DNA of 64,000 nucleotides from CAWCKS01 sp963763485 (GTDB lineage Bacteria > Pseudomonadota > Alphaproteobacteria > Rhizobiales > Xanthobacteraceae): contig CAVXOW010000007.1 of NCBI GenBank assembly GCA_963763485.1, positions 682,001 through 746,000 of the forward strand. The letters are read 5' to 3'. Each line of letters begins with the position of its first letter. Positions within the stretch are counted from its first letter, which is position 1. The translations under genes were made by a program, and so were the position numbers. The notes beneath the pieces were generated by a model that did no database searches, was not told the DNA's origin, and saw only the letters and a program-made list of their open reading frames with translations. Shown here in pieces: positions 27,949-36,979 of the stretch.

Positions 27949-29124
27949 TTAGCTCACCGCCGCCGCGTCATGGTCGTAGAGCCAGCCGATATTGGCGAGC
28001 GAGCGATCGCCGCTGGTGGCCATTTGTATATCGCGCGCCTGTTGCTCGGGCCCGTCGGGTAAATGGAAGCGCGCGCGGTTCGCGGCACTGACCTCCTGCA
28101 GCCGCGTGGCGCGCGGCTTGCGCAATGTCTCGTAGCGCTTCAGAGCGCCTGGCACGTCGTCGGGCATTGCCTTGAGCAGCGACGCCAATGCTGCGCCGTC
28201 CTCAATCGACTGCGCGGCGCCCTGCGCCATCATCGGCAGCATGGGATGGCAGGCGTCGCCCAACAGGGTGACGCGACCTTCCGTCCAGCGCGGCAACTCG
28301 GCGCGATCGTGCAGTGCCCAAATGAAGGTTTCGGGGAACGCTGCGATCAGCCCACGCACGATCGGGTGCCAGCCTTCGTAGCGGCGAAGCACGTCGGCGA
28401 CCTCGCCGCGGTCAGTCCATGACTCGGCCGTCCAGTTGCCGTGCTCCACGCAGCAGACCACGTTCATCGACCGCTTCGCAGAGACCCAATAGTGGACGCA
28501 ATGTCCGCCCGGTCCCATCCAGTTGTGCGAGGCCACCTCGATGTCGAGATGAGCGATGCGTTCGGCCGGCACCATTCCGCGCCACACGACGCAGCCGGTG
28601 AAGCGCGGCTTCTCGGGGCCGAAGATGATTGTGCGCACGCGGCTGTGAATGCCGTCGGCGCCAATCAGGAGATCAGCCTCGGCCGACGCGCCGTTCTCGA
28701 AGCGCGCGGTGACGCGCTCGCCGCGTTGCTCCAGGTCGACCAGCCTGTGGCCGACATGCAGTCGCTCCGGAGGGACGGCGGCGGCGAGGAGGTTGACGAG
28801 GTCCGCACGGTGGAAGTGGTAGTAGGGCGCACCGAATTGCGCCTCGACCTCCGGGCCGAGCGGTGCCCGCTGCAAAGTCTTGCCGTCGTCCCAGCGGCGC
28901 TGGTGCACTGCACGAGGCCGGACACCGACCGCGTCCATCGCTTCCCTCAGCCCGAGCCGATGCAACAGCCGTGACGCGTTGGGGCTGATTTGCAGGCCGG
29001 CGCCGATCTCGGTGATGCGCGGCGCCTGCTCGTAGACATGGACATCCAGTCCGGCCTTCAGAAGCTGCAGCGCAGCGGAAAGGCCACCGATGCCGCCGCC
29101 GATTACCGCGACCTCGGGGCTCAT
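27949..29124 (-). CDS. FAD-dependent aromatic-ring monooxygenase (salicylate 1-/3-hydroxybenzoate 6-hydroxylase class)
   Basis: A 391-residue group A flavin monooxygenase that likely hydroxylates an aromatic acid with NAD(P)H and O2. Seen: GGGIGGLSAALQLLKAG (9-25) for FAD, LLIGADGIHSRVR (DG motif), and LLGDACHPMLPMMAQGAAQSIEDG (GD motif), with the PMMAQGAAQ variant typical of salicylate-hydroxylase relatives. Length is as usual for the group. It is divergent from the HpcH-type aldolase gene (about 110 bp) and near an alcohol dehydrogenase and a kynureninase, which suggests an aromatic-compound pathway. The exact substrate is not decidable from sequence. Confidence 0.9.
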   Translation of the reverse strand: MSPEVAVIGGGIGGLSAALQLLKAGLDVHVYEQAPRITEIGAGLQISPNASRLLHRLGLREAMDAVGVRPRAVHQRRWDDGKTLQRAPLGPEVEAQFGAPYYHFHRADLVNLLAAAVPPERLHVGHRLVDLEQRGERVTARFENGASAEADLLIGADGIHSRVRTIIFGPEKPRFTGCVVWRGMVPAERIAHLDIEVASHNWMGPGGHCVHYWVSAKRSMNVVCCVEHGNWTAESWTDRGEVADVLRRYEGWHPIVRGLIAAFPETFIWALHDRAELPRWTEGRVTLLGDACHPMLPMMAQGAAQSIEDGAALASLLKAMPDDVPGALKRYETLRKPRATRLQEVSAANRARFHLPDGPEQQARDIQMATSGDRSLANIGWLYDHDAAAVS

Positions 29125-29233
29125 GCCAGGCTCCGGTCGTTTGTCATCGGATCATCTGCTCCTTGTCGCGCGGTAGCGCGGGACCATGATAGCCTGCCTC
29201 CGTCATGGGCGGAAACTGCCGGAGTGGACCGTC

Positions 29234-30197
29234 ATGGGAAAGCGGATCAGTCGTTGCGTCGAACTGCTGGGGGAGGATCAGGCGATCTACTACGACGGTC
29301 CGCATAGCGGACACGTGCTGAGCCGTGCGCAGGGGCGCATCGATGCAGCGACCTGGGCCGATTACATGAATGTCGGCATGGAGCACGGCTCGTTCGACAT
29401 GGCCGGGCTCGCCGAGTACATGCAGGGCATGGTCGACGCCGGATCGACCCGGTCGGGCCACCGCACGCCGACGGTGATCGTCGAAGCCCCGGTGAATGGC
29501 ATCGATGCCGCGCATGTGCGTTACAATGCCTGGCAGTTCCGCCAGATCCTCGGCCGCGGCGTGCATGGCATCCTGCTGTGCCAGGCGGAAACCGCCGACG
29601 CGGTGCGCGCGTTCGTCGAATCCTGCCGCTATCCGCACAACACGATCGGCGTCGATCCCGCGATCCCGTTACCGCTGGAGCGGATGGACGGAGCTATCCG
29701 CGCGACCGACGGCGGGATCGACTCCAACGGTCGCAGGCTGCTCGGCATCGGCACCCGGGGCCGCGGATCGGAAATCGACGGCGGCGCCGGTCTGGGGCCT
29801 GTCGACCGAAGAGTACATGGAGCGCTGCGATCCCTGGCCGCTCAACCCGAACGGAGAGCTGTTGCTGGGTGTAAAGCTCGAAAGCCCCGAAGGCGTCGCC
29901 AATTGCGAGGAGATCATCGCGGTGCCGGGACTTGCGTTTGCCGAGATCGGCCCGGGCGACTTGAGCCTTTCGCTCGGCTACCGCACCATGCCGCGCGAAC
30001 CCTGGCCGCCGGAGATGCAGAAGGCGCGGAACCGCATCCTCAGCGCTTGCCGCAAGAACGGCGTCGCCTTCCTGCAGCTCTGTACGCCGGGCAACATCAC
30101 AGCCCGGATCGACGAGGGCGTGCGCGTGGTCGCGGGGCATAGCGAGGCTGCCGCGATCAAGGGCCGGGCCCACCAGAAGCGGACGTTGCCCGTGTAG
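29234..30197 (+). pseudogene. HpcH/HpaI aldolase family protein, one frameshift
   Basis: Metal-dependent class II aldolase of the HpcH/HpaI (or citrate lyase beta) family, which typically cleaves 2-keto-3-deoxy or 4-hydroxy-2-oxo acids to pyruvate and an aldehyde. Frame 1 runs from the ATG at 29234 and includes HGSFDMAGLAEYM and TPTVIVEAPVNG. It breaks near 29772 in an AAA run, and the next frame continues with APVWGLSTEEYMERCDP, LGVKLESPEGVANCEE (metal Glu) and FAEIGPGDLSLSLGY (metal Asp). The span of 964 nt is one more than 321 codons, so removing one base restores about 320 residues, the usual size. It lies between the aromatic monooxygenase and a Zn-alcohol dehydrogenase. Confidence 0.88.
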
Positions 30198-30275
30198 CGC
30201 GTCGCTCTATAGTGTCGATGTCCGATACCCGCGGAAACTCAAAAAACCACCCCAACCAAGAAGGCCGCCCGTCCG

Positions 30276-31328
30276 ATGAAAACGCAAGCCGCTGTCCAAA
30301 CCGAGATTGGTGGAAAGCTCCTGCTCGAAGAGATCGAGCTGCCCGATCCCGCGCCTGACCAGGTCACGGTCAAGCTGTACTCCAGCGGCGTGTGCCATTC
30401 GCAGCTGCACCAGATGCACAACCACAGCATGGGCCGGCCGCTGCTGCTCGGGCACGAAGGCACCGGCGTTGTCACCCGCATTGGCCGCGACGTGACGCAT
30501 CTGAAGGAAGGCGACCAGTGCATCGTCACCTGGGTGCCGCGGACACCCCAGCGCGGGCCGACGGCGCGCCAGATGACGGGCGCCTTGTTCAAGGGGCAGG
30601 CGGCGCACGGCAATGTCTTCACCTGGGCGCGCGACGTGCAGACGTCGAAAGAACTGGTCGTGCCGATCCCGAAGGAACATCCGCGTGACGTGAGCTGCAT
30701 TGTCGGCTGCGCGGTGCTCACCGGCGCTGGCGCCGTGTTGCATACCGCGCAGGTCAGGCCGGGCCAATCGGTCGCCGTGTTCGGTGTCGGCGGCGTCGGC
30801 CTGTCGGCGATCAAGGCCGCGGCGCTGCTTGAGGCCTATCCGATCATCGCCGTCGATCTCGACGACAAGAAGCTCGAATTCGCGCGCTCGTTCGGCGCAA
30901 CACATACGGTCAATGCCTCGCGCAATGTCGATCCCGTCGAGGCGATCCACGACCTGACCCGAGGCGGCGTCGACTACGCCTTCGATGCGATCGGCCGGCA
31001 GGTCACCATCGAGCAGATCTTGCGCGCGGTGCGGCCCGGCGGCGTCGGCGCCGACAACTTTGGCGGCACGGCGGTTCTCGTCGGCATCCCGCAGGAGAAA
31101 GTGACCCTCGACCCCGGGCTGTTCGTCTACGGCCAGCGCATGTACCGCGGTAGCCTCGGCGCCAGCTTCCCGGACCAGGATTTCCCGATGTATCTGCGCT
31201 GGCACCAGGAGGGGAAATTCCCGCTGGATAAGCTGATCACGCGCCGCTACTCGCTGGAGCAGATCAACGAGGCATGCCACGACCTGCACCATGGCGAGAT
31301 TTTGGGGCGCGCAATCCTGGAGTATTGA
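30276..31328 (+). CDS. zinc-dependent alcohol dehydrogenase, class III-like, lacking the structural-zinc lobe
   Basis: A 350-residue medium-chain dehydrogenase/reductase. Catalytic zinc ligands are visible: Cys in SSGVCHSQLHQ, His in LLGHEGTGVV and Cys in CIVGCAVLTGAGAV. The Rossmann loop is AVFGVGGVGLSAIKAAALL, and AVDLDDKKLEFA gives NAD preference. Where most members have a four-cysteine structural-zinc lobe, this protein reads WVPRTPQRGPTARQ with no cysteines. It resembles the S-(hydroxymethyl)glutathione/NDMA-dependent ADH branch otherwise. It stands 18 bp before kynureninase on the same strand. It probably oxidises an alcohol or aldehyde adduct in the local catabolic cluster; substrate unknown. 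Confidence 0.9.
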   Translation: MKTQAAVQTEIGGKLLLEEIELPDPAPDQVTVKLYSSGVCHSQLHQMHNHSMGRPLLLGHEGTGVVTRIGRDVTHLKEGDQCIVTWVPRTPQRGPTARQMTGALFKGQAAHGNVFTWARDVQTSKELVVPIPKEHPRDVSCIVGCAVLTGAGAVLHTAQVRPGQSVAVFGVGGVGLSAIKAAALLEAYPIIAVDLDDKKLEFARSFGATHTVNASRNVDPVEAIHDLTRGGVDYAFDAIGRQVTIEQILRAVRPGGVGADNFGGTAVLVGIPQEKVTLDPGLFVYGQRMYRGSLGASFPDQDFPMYLRWHQEGKFPLDKLITRRYSLEQINEACHDLHHGEILGRAILEY

Positions 31329-31346
31329 TTTATCCGGCCGGCGGGC

Positions 31347-32595
31347 ATGACAACGTCGTTCGACCGCGAGGCGATTGCGGCGCTGGACCAGCGCGATCCG
31401 TTGCGCGGAAAGCGCGATGCCTTCATCATCCCCGATGGCCTGATCTATCTCGACGGCAACTCGCTTGGTCCGTTGCCGAAGGCGGCGCTGCGCGAGCTCA
31501 AACTCGCGGCGGAGCAGGAATGGGGCGAGGGCCTCATCCGTAGCTGGAACGCGGCCGGCTGGTTCGACCTGCCGGCGACGCTGGGTGATCGTCTCGCGCG
31601 CCTGATCGGCGCGGGGCGGGGCGAAACCGTTTGCACGGACACCACCTCGATCAATATCTACAAGGCGCTGTACGCGGCCTTGAGCCTTCGCCCTGGCCGA
31701 TCGACAATCGTTGCCGAGGGCACGGGCTTTCCAACCGACCTCTACATCGCCGAGGGCGTGGCGAGCGTGCGGCCGGACGTGCGCATCAAGCTCACCGGTA
31801 TCGATGCGCCTGATATCGAGGACTTGCTCGGCGATGACGTCGCCGCAGTGCTCATCAATCACGTCGACTATCGCACCGGCGTGCTGCGCGACATGGCACA
31901 GCTGACAGCGCGCATTCATGCCGCCGGCGCGATCGCCATCTGGGATCTCTGCCACAGCGCGGGCACGATGAAGGTCGATCTCAACGCGGCTGCGCGCCGA
32001 CCTCGCCGTCGGCTGCACCTACAAGTACCTCAACGGCGGGCCTGGCGCGCCGGCGTTCGTGTTTGCCGCCAGCCGCCATCACGGCAAGTTCTCGCAGCCG
32101 CTGACGGGCTGGTGGGGCCACGCCAGCCCGTTCGCATTCGATCATTCCTTCCGGCCCGGCGATGGCATTCGCCCGATGCTGTGCGGCACCCAGCCAATTC
32201 TTTCGATGCGCGCGCTTGCCGGGGCGCTCGACGTCTGGGACGACGTCGATCTCGATCAGCTGAGGGAGAAGAGCCTTGGCCTCACCGACCTGTTCATCGC
32301 GCTGGTCGAGGAGAGCTGCGGCCGCTTCGGCGTCACGCTTGCGGCGCCGCGCGACCACGCGCAGCGCGGCAGCCAGGTCTCGTTCCGCCATCCGCACGGC
32401 TACGAGGTCATGCAGGCGCTGATCGAACGCGGCGTGATCGGCGACTTCCGCAGCCCCGACTACATGCGCTTCGGGTTTGCGCCGCTCTATCTGCGCTACG
32501 CCGATGTTTTGGCCGCCGCATCGATCCTGCACGACATTCTGGCTGATGAAACCTGGCGCGCTCCTCGCTTCGCCGCGCGATCGACCGTGACGTGA
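31347..32595 (+). pseudogene. kynU: kynureninase, one frameshift
   Basis: PLP enzyme that cleaves kynurenine or 3-hydroxykynurenine to anthranilate or 3-hydroxyanthranilate plus alanine. Frame 1 carries LIYLDGNSLGPLPKAAL, SWNAAGWFDLP, DTTSINIYKAL and INHVDYRTGVLRDM with AIWDLCHSAG (the PLP-binding Asp). It breaks near 31988 (GCGGC). The next frame gives GCTYKYLNGGPGAPAF with the Schiff-base Lys, then WWGHASPFAFD, and runs to 32595. The span is one nucleotide over 416 codons, so one extra base explains the break; the restored length of about 415 is normal. No tryptophan dioxygenase or formamidase gene is visible here. Confidence 0.92.
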
Positions 32596-32672
32596 CGACG
32601 GGCCACCCGGCCGGGATGGAACACCCAAAGCCATGGACGGTTGTCATGTCGCGTTTAAGCGAGGAGACAGAC

Positions 32673-33026
32673 ATGAATACCGATCGGGCCGCGGGCTCAG
32701 CGAAGAATATGCTTGGAAAGGCCGAGAGAGCGGTTGGAGAAGCCGTTGGTGACGGCGAGACGCAGGCCGCCGGCGCAGCCCGGCAAGCCGAGGGAGTGGT
32801 CCAGAACACGATCGGGCAGGCCAAGGATCTTTCGCGAACTGCGGCCAAAGCCGCCACGGATATCGCAAGCGATGCCTATGCGAGTGGCGTCGACGCGGTC
32901 GCGGCGCGACCGGGCAGCTCGCTGCTGGCCGCCGGTATCATTGGCTTCGCCCTTGGCGTCTTGCTCACCAAGGGATCACAGCCGCGACGCCGATCGCGCT
33001 GGCAGCGGATCTATGATCTCGATTGA
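32673..33026 (+). CDS. CsbD-like stress protein with C-terminal membrane helix
   Basis: A 117-residue protein from the ATG at 32673, preceded by GAGGAG. The N-terminal half, with GSAKNMLGKAERAVGEAVGD and repeated A/G-rich amphipathic turns (AARQAEGVVQNTIGQAKD), resembles the CsbD family of general-stress proteins. The C-terminal half has a glycine-rich hydrophobic segment (SLLAAGIIGFALGVLLTKG) then a basic tail, as in DUF883/ElaB-type membrane-anchored proteins. Function in the family is unclear, linked to stress. It stands alone between kynureninase and a convergent glycosidase-like gene. Confidence 0.75.
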   Translation: MNTDRAAGSAKNMLGKAERAVGEAVGDGETQAAGAARQAEGVVQNTIGQAKDLSRTAAKAATDIASDAYASGVDAVAARPGSSLLAAGIIGFALGVLLTKGSQPRRRSRWQRIYDLD

Positions 33027-33043
33027 AGCTTTTTCTTCTGCGC

Positions 33044-33922
33044 TCACGCCGACTCCGTCAGCTCCGCGATCGCGATGCCGTTTTCGCCGGCGACGGAATA
33101 GAGCAGGTAGGTGCGGCCGTCTTCGCGGAAGATCGCGGGATCGCGCAGCTGGCATACCGGTCCATGCACGAGTCCGCGCACCGACGGCGCGCGCGGCGCA
33201 TCGGCGCCTTCATATGGGTTTTCCGGCTGCAGGATGGTGACGGGCTTGCTCTCCTTCCATTGCCGCCAGTCGGGTGTGAGCTCGATCGTCGCGAGCAGGA
33301 TGCTCTCCGGGTTATCGCCGACGTCGGTGTAGAACACCGAGAGGATATTGCCGTCGAGCTTGAGCGCGGAGTGACGCATGTTGGGCCCGAAGAGCCGCGG
33401 TCCCTCTTCGAATCCGGTGAGGCCGTCGCGCGAACGGTAGAACACGCCGGGCATGCCGAGTGCGTAGGTGTATCCATCCCATGCGAACGTCCTGAAGTAG
33501 GGACGGCCAAGCCGCTCGCTCGATGCCTCGAAACGCAGTCCGTCAGAGGAGATCGCGACCCGGGTGTACTGGTCGGCGCCGGGAACGCCGCTCGCAACTT
33601 CCGAGCCGTGAAAATACATCCGGATCCGTTTGTCGCGTTCATCGACGTGGACATCAGGCGAGGCGACATGTCCGGCGAAGCGGGATTGTTGCAGCGACAG
33701 CACGCCGGCCTCATGAGTTCGCCAGGGGCCTTCGAGCCGATCGGCATAGGCGAGGCGAATGTAGTGGCCGTCGTGGTGCGCAAAGTAGAGATAGTAGCGC
33801 CCGAGCGGATTTCGCACCCAGCCGGGCACGCGGATCAGCGAGGGACCGTTGATGTTGTCGCCCATTCGTCCGTCCATGTGCGGACGGACGATGGGGTTTG
33901 TCGCAAAGCGCTGGACGCGCAT
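33044..33922 (-). CDS. five-bladed beta-propeller glycoside hydrolase-like protein (GH43-type fold)
   Basis: A 292-residue intact protein without a signal peptide, so probably cytoplasmic. Propeller-blade features recur: GPSLIRVPGWVRNPLGRYYLYFAHH near the N-terminus, RLAYADRLEGPW, HVASPDVHVDERDKRIRMYFHG, and QLRDPAIFREDGRTYLLYSVAG near the end. The D-P-A-x-F/x-D-G-x-x-Y-L-x-Y-S pattern is typical of GH43-like and related GH32/68/117 folds. Without an alignment I cannot assign the catalytic acids or a sugar specificity. It sits next to the aldo/keto reductase and enolase-superfamily genes, consistent with sugar or sugar-acid use, but this is inference only. Confidence 0.72.
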   Translation of the reverse strand: MRVQRFATNPIVRPHMDGRMGDNINGPSLIRVPGWVRNPLGRYYLYFAHHDGHYIRLAYADRLEGPWRTHEAGVLSLQQSRFAGHVASPDVHVDERDKRIRMYFHGSEVASGVPGADQYTRVAISSDGLRFEASSERLGRPYFRTFAWDGYTYALGMPGVFYRSRDGLTGFEEGPRLFGPNMRHSALKLDGNILSVFYTDVGDNPESILLATIELTPDWRQWKESKPVTILQPENPYEGADAPRAPSVRGLVHGPVCQLRDPAIFREDGRTYLLYSVAGENGIAIAELTESA

Positions 33923-33953
33923 TTGTCTCGCTCTTTTGCGAGGGCGAAAAAAA

Positions 33954-34900
33954 TCAGCTCGCGGCGTTGAGCGCCGCGATCTGCGCCGCCGACAGCTTCA
34001 GCGACGTGGCCTTGACCAGATCGTCCATCTGCTCCGGCTTCGAGGCGCTGGCGATCGGCGCGGTGATGCTCGGCCGCGCGATCATCCAGGCGAGCGAAAC
34101 CTGCGCCGGCGTCGACTTGGTGTCCTTGGCGACCTGGTCGAGCGCGGCCAGCACCTTCGGGCCCTTGCCCTCGAGGTATTTGCCGGCGCCGCGGCCGCGT
34201 GGGCTCTTGCCGAAATCCGCCGCGGATCGGTACTTGCCGGTCAAAAAGCCGCTGGCAAGCGAGTAGTAGGGAATGACGCCGAGCTTGTGCTTCTGGCAAA
34301 CCGCCTCCAGCGCCTCCTCGTAGAGCGGCCGCTCGACGAGATTGTAGTGTGGCTGCAGCGAGACATAGGCCGGCAGGTTGTTGGCGCGGCTCGTTTCCAT
34401 CGCCTCCTCGAGCCGCGGCGGCGGTGTAGTTCGACGCGCCGATGGCGCGCACCTTGCCCGCCTTGATCAGCTCGCCGTACGTCCCGAGCGTGTCGGCGAG
34501 CGGCGTCGACGCATCATCAGCGTGAGCCTGGTAGAGATCGACATAGTCGGTCTGCAGGCGCTTCAGCGAGTCCTCGATCGCCTGTTTGATCCAGGCCGGC
34601 GACAAACCCTTGCCGCGCCCCGGCATCTCCATGCCGCACTTGGTCAGGATCTTCACGTCGTCGCGCTTGCCGCGTTTTTTCAACCAGCGTCCGATGATGG
34701 TTTCGGACTCGCCGCCCTGGTGTCCCGGCACCCAGCGCGAGTAGACGTCGGCGGTATCGATCGCGTTCAGCCCGGCCTCGACACACATGGTCGAGCAGCT
34801 TGAAGCTGGTGGCCTCGTCGGCGGACCAGCCAAGCACGTTGCCGCCGAACACCAGCGGCGGGATCGAAATCGAAGAAGGACCGAGACGACGCTGCTCCAT
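33954..34900 (-). pseudogene. aldo/keto reductase, two frameshifts
   Basis: NADPH-dependent TIM-barrel oxidoreductase. The start is at the ATG at 34900 (MEQRRLGPSSISIPPLVFG). The frame breaks near 34786 and continues with AGLNAIDTADVYSRW (catalytic Asp and Tyr), VKILTKCGMEMPG (Lys) and YVDLYQAHADD (His), completing the tetrad. It breaks again near 34416 (CCGCGGCGGCG) and resumes with SLQPHYNLVERPLYEEALE and the NADPH-binding ITAPIASASKPEQMDDL. Length modulo 3 fits two single-base insertions; the restored protein is about 314 residues, normal for the family. It sits immediately after the enolase-superfamily gene, probably in one operon. Substrate unknown. Confidence 0.88.
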
Positions 34901-34952
34901 GGCAAAACTCCCAGAGTTCTTGTTGCCCCAATGCAGGGGGGATGAGGCTTCT

Positions 34953-36173
34953 TTAGCTCTTCCTCGGCGCATTGAGTAGCCCGTGACCTTTCGGGCGGGT
35001 GGGCGCGCAAGGCTTCCTCGACCGGGTCGGTGCCCCAGCCCGGGCGGTCCGGCAGGATCAGGTAGCCATCCTTGAATTCCGGCTCGTGGCTGAACAATTC
35101 GTGATCCCAGGCGATGCGATCGATGTCGGTCTCCATGATGCGCAGGTTCGGCACGGCGGCCGAGAAGTGCGCATTCATCATGGTGCAGAGATGGCCGTAG
35201 AAATTGTGCGGGGCGACGTTGACCTCGTAGGCTTCGGCGGCGTTGGCGATCTTCATCGACTGCCAGACGCCGTTCCAGGGCGTGTCGATGATCGCCACAT
35301 CCATCGCCTGCTCGCGGAAATAGGGCAGGAACTCGCGCAGGCCCAGCAGCGTCTCGCAGGACGAGATCGGGTGCGGGCTGTGGCGGCGGATATAGCCCAG
35401 CGCCTGCGGGTTGAAGGTGTCGATCTCGATCCAGAACATGTCGAGGTCGGCGATCTCGCGCAGGATCTTCAGGTAGCCCTCGGTCTTGGCATTGAAGTTG
35501 AGGTCGAGCAGGATGTCGACGTCGGGGCCGGCGCCGTCGCGCATCGCTTCGAGGTGCATGTGCAGGTTGCGCAGCACCTTGCGGTCGACATTGAGCTCGG
35601 GCTCGAACGGGGTGCCGAAGCCGGGCCGCCAGCCGCGCGGCTTGCCGTTGCTCGTAGATGAAGATGTTGGTCTTCAGTGCGGTGAACTTCTTCTCGCGCA
35701 CCTCGCGGCCGATCGCCTTGACGCCGTCGAGGTCGGTGATGGCGGGCTTGTACCAGTCGGCGTGGTTGATGCGCCAGCGTCGCGCAGTGCGACCAGTAGA
35801 CCCGGATGCGGTCGCGGATCTTGCCGCCGAGCAGCTCGTAGCAGGGCACGCCGAGGTGCTTTGCCTTGGCATCGAGCAGCGCGTTCTCGATGGCGCCGAT
35901 CGCCTGGGCCACGACGCCGCCGGCGGCCGGGCCGGGTGGCGGCATAGAGTTCGGCGTAGATGCGTTCGTGCTGGCTGGCGTCCTCGCCGATGATGCGTCG
36001 CCGCCAGCCGCTCGATCGCGGCCGACACGCCGGGCGAGCCAAAGCCCTCGTCGAACTCGCTCCAGCCGACGATGCCGCCATCGGTCGTCAGCCTTGACGA
36101 AGTGATAGTTCCGCCAGCCCGCATCGCAGGCGAGGATTTCGATTTTTCGGATTTTGGTGTCTTGACTGCTCAT
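34953..36173 (-). pseudogene. mandelate racemase/muconate lactonizing enzyme family protein, six frameshifts
   Basis: Enolase-superfamily dehydratase or racemase of about 405 residues, spread over several frames with breaks near 36092, 36001, 35932, 35778, 35650 and 34989. In order the frames give KIRKIEILACDAGWRNYHFV, GGIVGWSEFDEGFG, RIIGEDASQHERIYAELYAA, ENALLDAKAKHLGVPCYELL, INHADWYKPAITDLDGVK, then the barrel metal ligands DLN, WIEID and SSCE, and APHNFYGHL with the general-base His. The position of the first catalytic lysine pair reads LKTN (one Lys only). The span is divisible by 3, as six insertions require. A sugar-acid dehydratase is likely; specificity is unknown. Confidence 0.86.
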
Positions 36174-36254
36174 GAGCCGTTCTCCCCGCCGCCCTCGGTT
36201 TGATGCTTGAGGGCGTTTGTGCCGGAGTATGAGGTCGCGCGAAGCTATCCTCAA

Positions 36255-36310
36255 CCCTCATGGTGGGTCTCGGCCTTCGAGACGGACCTCCCGTTCTCCT
36301 CAGGATGAGG
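36255..36310. repeat. intergenic palindromic repeat (CCTCATGGTG...GGATGAGG type)
   Basis: A short element between the enolase-superfamily gene and the TetR gene, opening CCCTCATGGTGGGTCTCGG and closing CTCCTCAGGATGAGG, with inverted outer ends (CCTCAT/ATGAGG). Elements of this wording are frequent between genes in rhizobial genomes (family knowledge). It has hairpin potential but no adjacent T-run. Confidence 0.6.
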
Positions 36311-36333
36311 AGCAGGTCAGCAAGGGGCGCGCG

Positions 36334-36896
36334 CTATCCATGCCGGCGCTGCGCAGTCTCGCCCAGTCCGATCCGCTTGAGTTCGGCCACGATCCGATCG
36401 AGCTTCTCTCCGGCAAGCTTGCTGCGGCTGAGCGCAGCGCCAAGATAGGTCCAGTACAGGATTTGCGTGCGCGCCGCCGCGAGCGGCGGAGCAATTCCGG
36501 CGTCGCGCAGCAGCTGCTCGATATAGCGGCGGCGCCTGCCGTCGATCTCTTCAATCGCGCGCGCCGCCGCGGCGTTGTTGTCGGCCCAGGCGCGCATGCG
36601 CAATTCCAGCGTGGCGCCGCGTCCGAACCCATGATGCAGCAGGGCTTCGAGACGCTGCTTCGAGGACATCATGCTGCTCGATGTCAGAGATAATCGCTTC
36701 GGTCGCGACCCGCTTCCAGCGCTCGATCACCGCCGCATGGAACGCGCCGAGGTCGGCGAAGTGCCAGTAGAAGCTGCCGCGCGAGACGCGGAGCTTGCGC
36801 GCCAGCACATCTGCTTTCAGTGCCTCGAAACCCTCGCGCGCCAGCGTCGATCAGCGCGAAATCGATCCAGTCCTCGGCGGTGAGACGTTTGGTCAT
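36334..36896 (-). pseudogene. TetR family transcriptional regulator, two frameshifts
   Basis: A one-domain repressor of about 187 residues. The start is at the ATG at 36896 (MTKRLTAEDWIDFALI). The frame breaks near 36838 and continues with the helix-turn-helix core VLARKLRVSRGSFYWHFADLG, in which SRGSFYWHF is the classical TetR recognition helix. It breaks again near 36659 and resumes with the ligand-binding domain (QRLEALLHHGFGRGATLELR) to 36334. Length modulo 3 fits two extra bases. It is divergent from a DUF1304 membrane gene, and two perfect-armed palindromes in the 83-bp gap are likely its operators, giving autoregulation and control of the neighbour. Confidence 0.9.
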
Positions 36897-36906
36897 CCCC
36901 GGAACC

Positions 36907-36920
36907 ATACAGTGCTGTAT
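36907..36920. promoter_or_regulatory. candidate TetR operator 1
   Basis: The inverted repeat ATACAG-TG-CTGTAT lies 10 bp upstream of the TetR start, in the divergent control region. Its arms are perfect over six bases. A shared TACA/TGTA core links it to the second palindrome at 36951-36972. Confidence 0.6.
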
Positions 36921-36950
36921 TGACAGCGGCAACGGGCCGGGCGTAGCGTT

Positions 36951-36972
36951 CTCCATACACTAATGTATGGAG
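36951..36972. promoter_or_regulatory. candidate TetR operator 2
   Basis: A perfect 9-bp-arm palindrome CTCCATACA-CTAA-TGTATGGAG, ending 7 bp before the DUF1304 ATG, so it also overlaps the expected ribosome-binding region. The position fits repression of the membrane-protein gene by the divergently encoded TetR protein. Confidence 0.65.
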
Positions 36973-36979
36973 AAGGCGT

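Noticed and set aside
30207..32018. 603-codon minus-strand frame opposite the ADH and kynureninase genes
   Set aside because: Antisense shadow; it crosses two real genes and shows no family motif.
33835..35577. Apparent fusion of an enolase-superfamily enzyme with an aldo/keto reductase
   Set aside because: Created by extra bases; each gene has its own start, stop and full domain after frame repair.
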